DNA of 20,037 nt from a virus, in the IMG/VR virus record IMGVR_UViG_3300010153_002939, positions 1 through 20,037 of that record; one strand, given 5' to 3'. Under the pieces are notes generated by a model. That model saw only the letters and a list, made by a program, of their open reading frames with translations, was not told the origin of the DNA and did not search any database. Made by a program: the position numbers and the translations under genes. This document shows, in pieces, positions 19,045 through 20,037 of the stretch. The first letter of the stretch is position 1, and every line of letters starts with the position of its first letter.

Positions 19045-20037
19045 TCTTCCCTTCTGAGACCAAGTGTCATTAGTGCAGCCATAAAGACAACATACAAGCT
19101 GCCGCGGCTTCTTAACACACTGTTACACCCCGCGGGATCCTTCGGACTCGGACTCCCTGTGTTTTCAGTGAACTCAAACGAGTCTCCGGTATCTGTATCT
19201 TCTTCGTGTTCCGAGCCTGTGTCTTCCACTTCTGGAGGCTCTCCGGAGTCTGTGACAACTGGTTCTTCTTCGTCATCAGGCTCATCGGCAGGAATAAAGA
19301 ATGGTTGCGAGATCACCAAATCACTCAGGGTCACCCCAAGTTCGTGATGAAAGGGATCATACCAGCCAGTATCAAAGTTTCCCACAAAGTTTAACTGATC
19401 TATCATAAAGGGCATACCTTCTTCTACCTGAACACTCAAAAAGTATTCATGATATGCTGACTGTGTTTCTCTGGCTCCAAGGTTTAGATACATGTCCCAC
19501 GCCATTAGATCAGCGCGTCCATCAACAAACACATCCCACTCATAGAGAGTGACTTCGTATTGAGTCTGCACTGAGTATTCTGACGAATGATAACCCTTTA
19601 CTTGGAGGTTACCGGCAGCTTGCATCTCAGTGCCCTCTTCCTCGATCTTATATTCTCCGTGAGCCATCACAGCGCCCTCGGAATCAGAGCCAATACCATA
19701 TGCGTTCTGAAATGTTACTTGTCCATAAGCATCAATGCCATATGACTCAAACGGAACAGACCAATCCCAGCGGAAGGCGCCCTGTTCGCGCTCCACATCG
19801 GTCATGGCCTCTACACTTAGAACGGGATGTTCACCCCAATCACTCCACTCGTCTGCCCATAGCTTACATTGTGCTCCTCTTGCCCAATCCCAGGGTGCGT
19901 AGTAGCAGTCATGTCCCGGTGTAACCCGTGTTTTGATGACGGCAACATAAAAATCTGTACCCCTATCAATCGACGATTGGAACCAGAAAAATTCCACAAT
20001 GGCATCAATGGTGTTATCATAAACATCCGAGTTCCCA
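19041..20037 (-). CDS. Surface or secreted protein with acidic linker and MYXO-CTERM-like tail (N-terminus cut)
   Basis: The frame is open past a GTG at 19997 to the right edge, so the gene is cut at its 5' end. I see at least 331 residues. The main part is Trp/Tyr/Gly-rich and probably beta-stranded, with cysteine in HDCYYAPWDW and ARGAQCKLWADEW. Then comes an acidic disordered linker rich in Asp-Glu-Thr-Gly (PDDEEEPVV, EDTGSEHEEDTDTGD). It is followed by AGCNSVLRSRG, a 15-residue hydrophobic stretch (SLYVVFMAALMTLGL) and RRED. The order Cys, hydrophobic stretch, Arg-Arg matches the tripartite MYXO-CTERM type of C-terminal sorting signal known in Myxococcota. It therefore looks exported and anchored. 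Any signal peptide would lie outside the window. No family is recognised. It overlaps the next gene by four bases. Confidence 0.75.
   Translation of the reverse strand, partial: GNSDVYDNTIDAIVEFFWFQSSIDRGTDFYVAVIKTRVTPGHDCYYAPWDWARGAQCKLWADEWSDWGEHPVLSVEAMTDVEREQGAFRWDWSVPFESYGIDAYGQVTFQNAYGIGSDSEGAVMAHGEYKIEEEGTEMQAAGNLQVKGYHSSEYSVQTQYEVTLYEWDVFVDGRADLMAWDMYLNLGARETQSAYHEYFLSVQVEEGMPFMIDQLNFVGNFDTGWYDPFHHELGVTLSDLVISQPFFIPADEPDDEEEPVVTDSGEPPEVEDTGSEHEEDTDTGDSFEFTENTGSPSPKDPAGCNSVLRSRGSLYVVFMAALMTLGLRRED

Noticed and set aside
1-20037. Ordinary bacterial chromosome segment
   Set aside because: The single-strand layout, dense overlaps, orphan phage-type Dam, stand-alone sigma region 4 protein and lack of the usual gene neighbours for dnaE, groEL, clpP and the purine enzyme all argue for a phage or phage-like element. 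Without structural genes in view this is not final.
1-20037. tRNA genes, CRISPR arrays, insertion sequences, attachment sites
   Set aside because: No cloverleaf-like sequence, regularly spaced direct repeats, transposase or terminal repeats were seen. Gaps between genes are all under about 75 bases.

Overview
This window most likely comes from a large, tailed double-stranded DNA bacteriophage, probably marine, or from a prophage or phage-like element. The reasons are these. All 28 genes that I call lie on the minus strand. They are packed with 1-23 base overlaps, many of them start/stop overlaps of the ATGA, GTGA or TTGA type. Genes of typical phage character (a phage-type Dam methyltransferase, a restriction-modification pair, a sigma-region-4-like protein, an acidic probable virion protein with an N-terminal LTE motif) are mixed with a replicative DnaE-type polymerase, GroEL and ClpP genes. 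No tRNA, rRNA, insertion sequence or CRISPR array is visible, and no gene-free stretch reaches 300 bases. The phage assignment is an inference, because no terminase, portal or capsid gene is in view.

Reading in the direction of transcription (high to low coordinates), the right edge holds a cut-off secreted or surface protein with an acidic linker and a Cys-hydrophobic-Arg tail. Then come a gene of unknown function, a nucleotidyltransferase-like protein, DnaE (1144 aa, with an intact PHP domain), a ClpP-like protease with a full catalytic triad, and a J-domain protein. A second block has its own promoter and encodes a small helical protein, a PD-(D/E)xK endonuclease, a beta-class methyltransferase, a phage-type Dam methylase, a zinc-ribbon protein, a thioredoxin, a Pro/Ala-linker protein, a GMP reductase/IMP dehydrogenase, a small protein and a Cys-rich sigma-region-4-like protein. 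The acidic, Met-Gly-Asp-repeat probable virion protein follows.

The left part has a terminator fused to a promoter, a small membrane-anchored protein, a second ClpP-like protein whose catalytic Asp is replaced by Asn, and GroEL behind a consensus promoter. It continues with three unknown proteins, a degenerate D12-class methyltransferase-like protein, a four-helix membrane protein, a mannose-6-phosphate-isomerase-type cupin, a eukaryotic-type phosphomannomutase, and a protein cut by the left edge.

Three themes stand out. The first is a proteostasis set (GroEL, J-domain protein, two different ClpP-like proteins). The second is DNA replication and DNA identity (DnaE, endonuclease, two active-looking methyltransferases and one degenerate one). 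The third is sugar-phosphate chemistry that could feed a mannose-type nucleotide sugar. Four promoters with an exact TTGACA, an exact 17-base spacer and a near-perfect TATAAT drive several of these blocks. This suggests that they are read by the host's main sigma factor, perhaps early in infection. The probable virion gene lacks such a promoter. The tail of the surface protein resembles the MYXO-CTERM class of sorting signals, a weak hint of a Myxococcota-like host.
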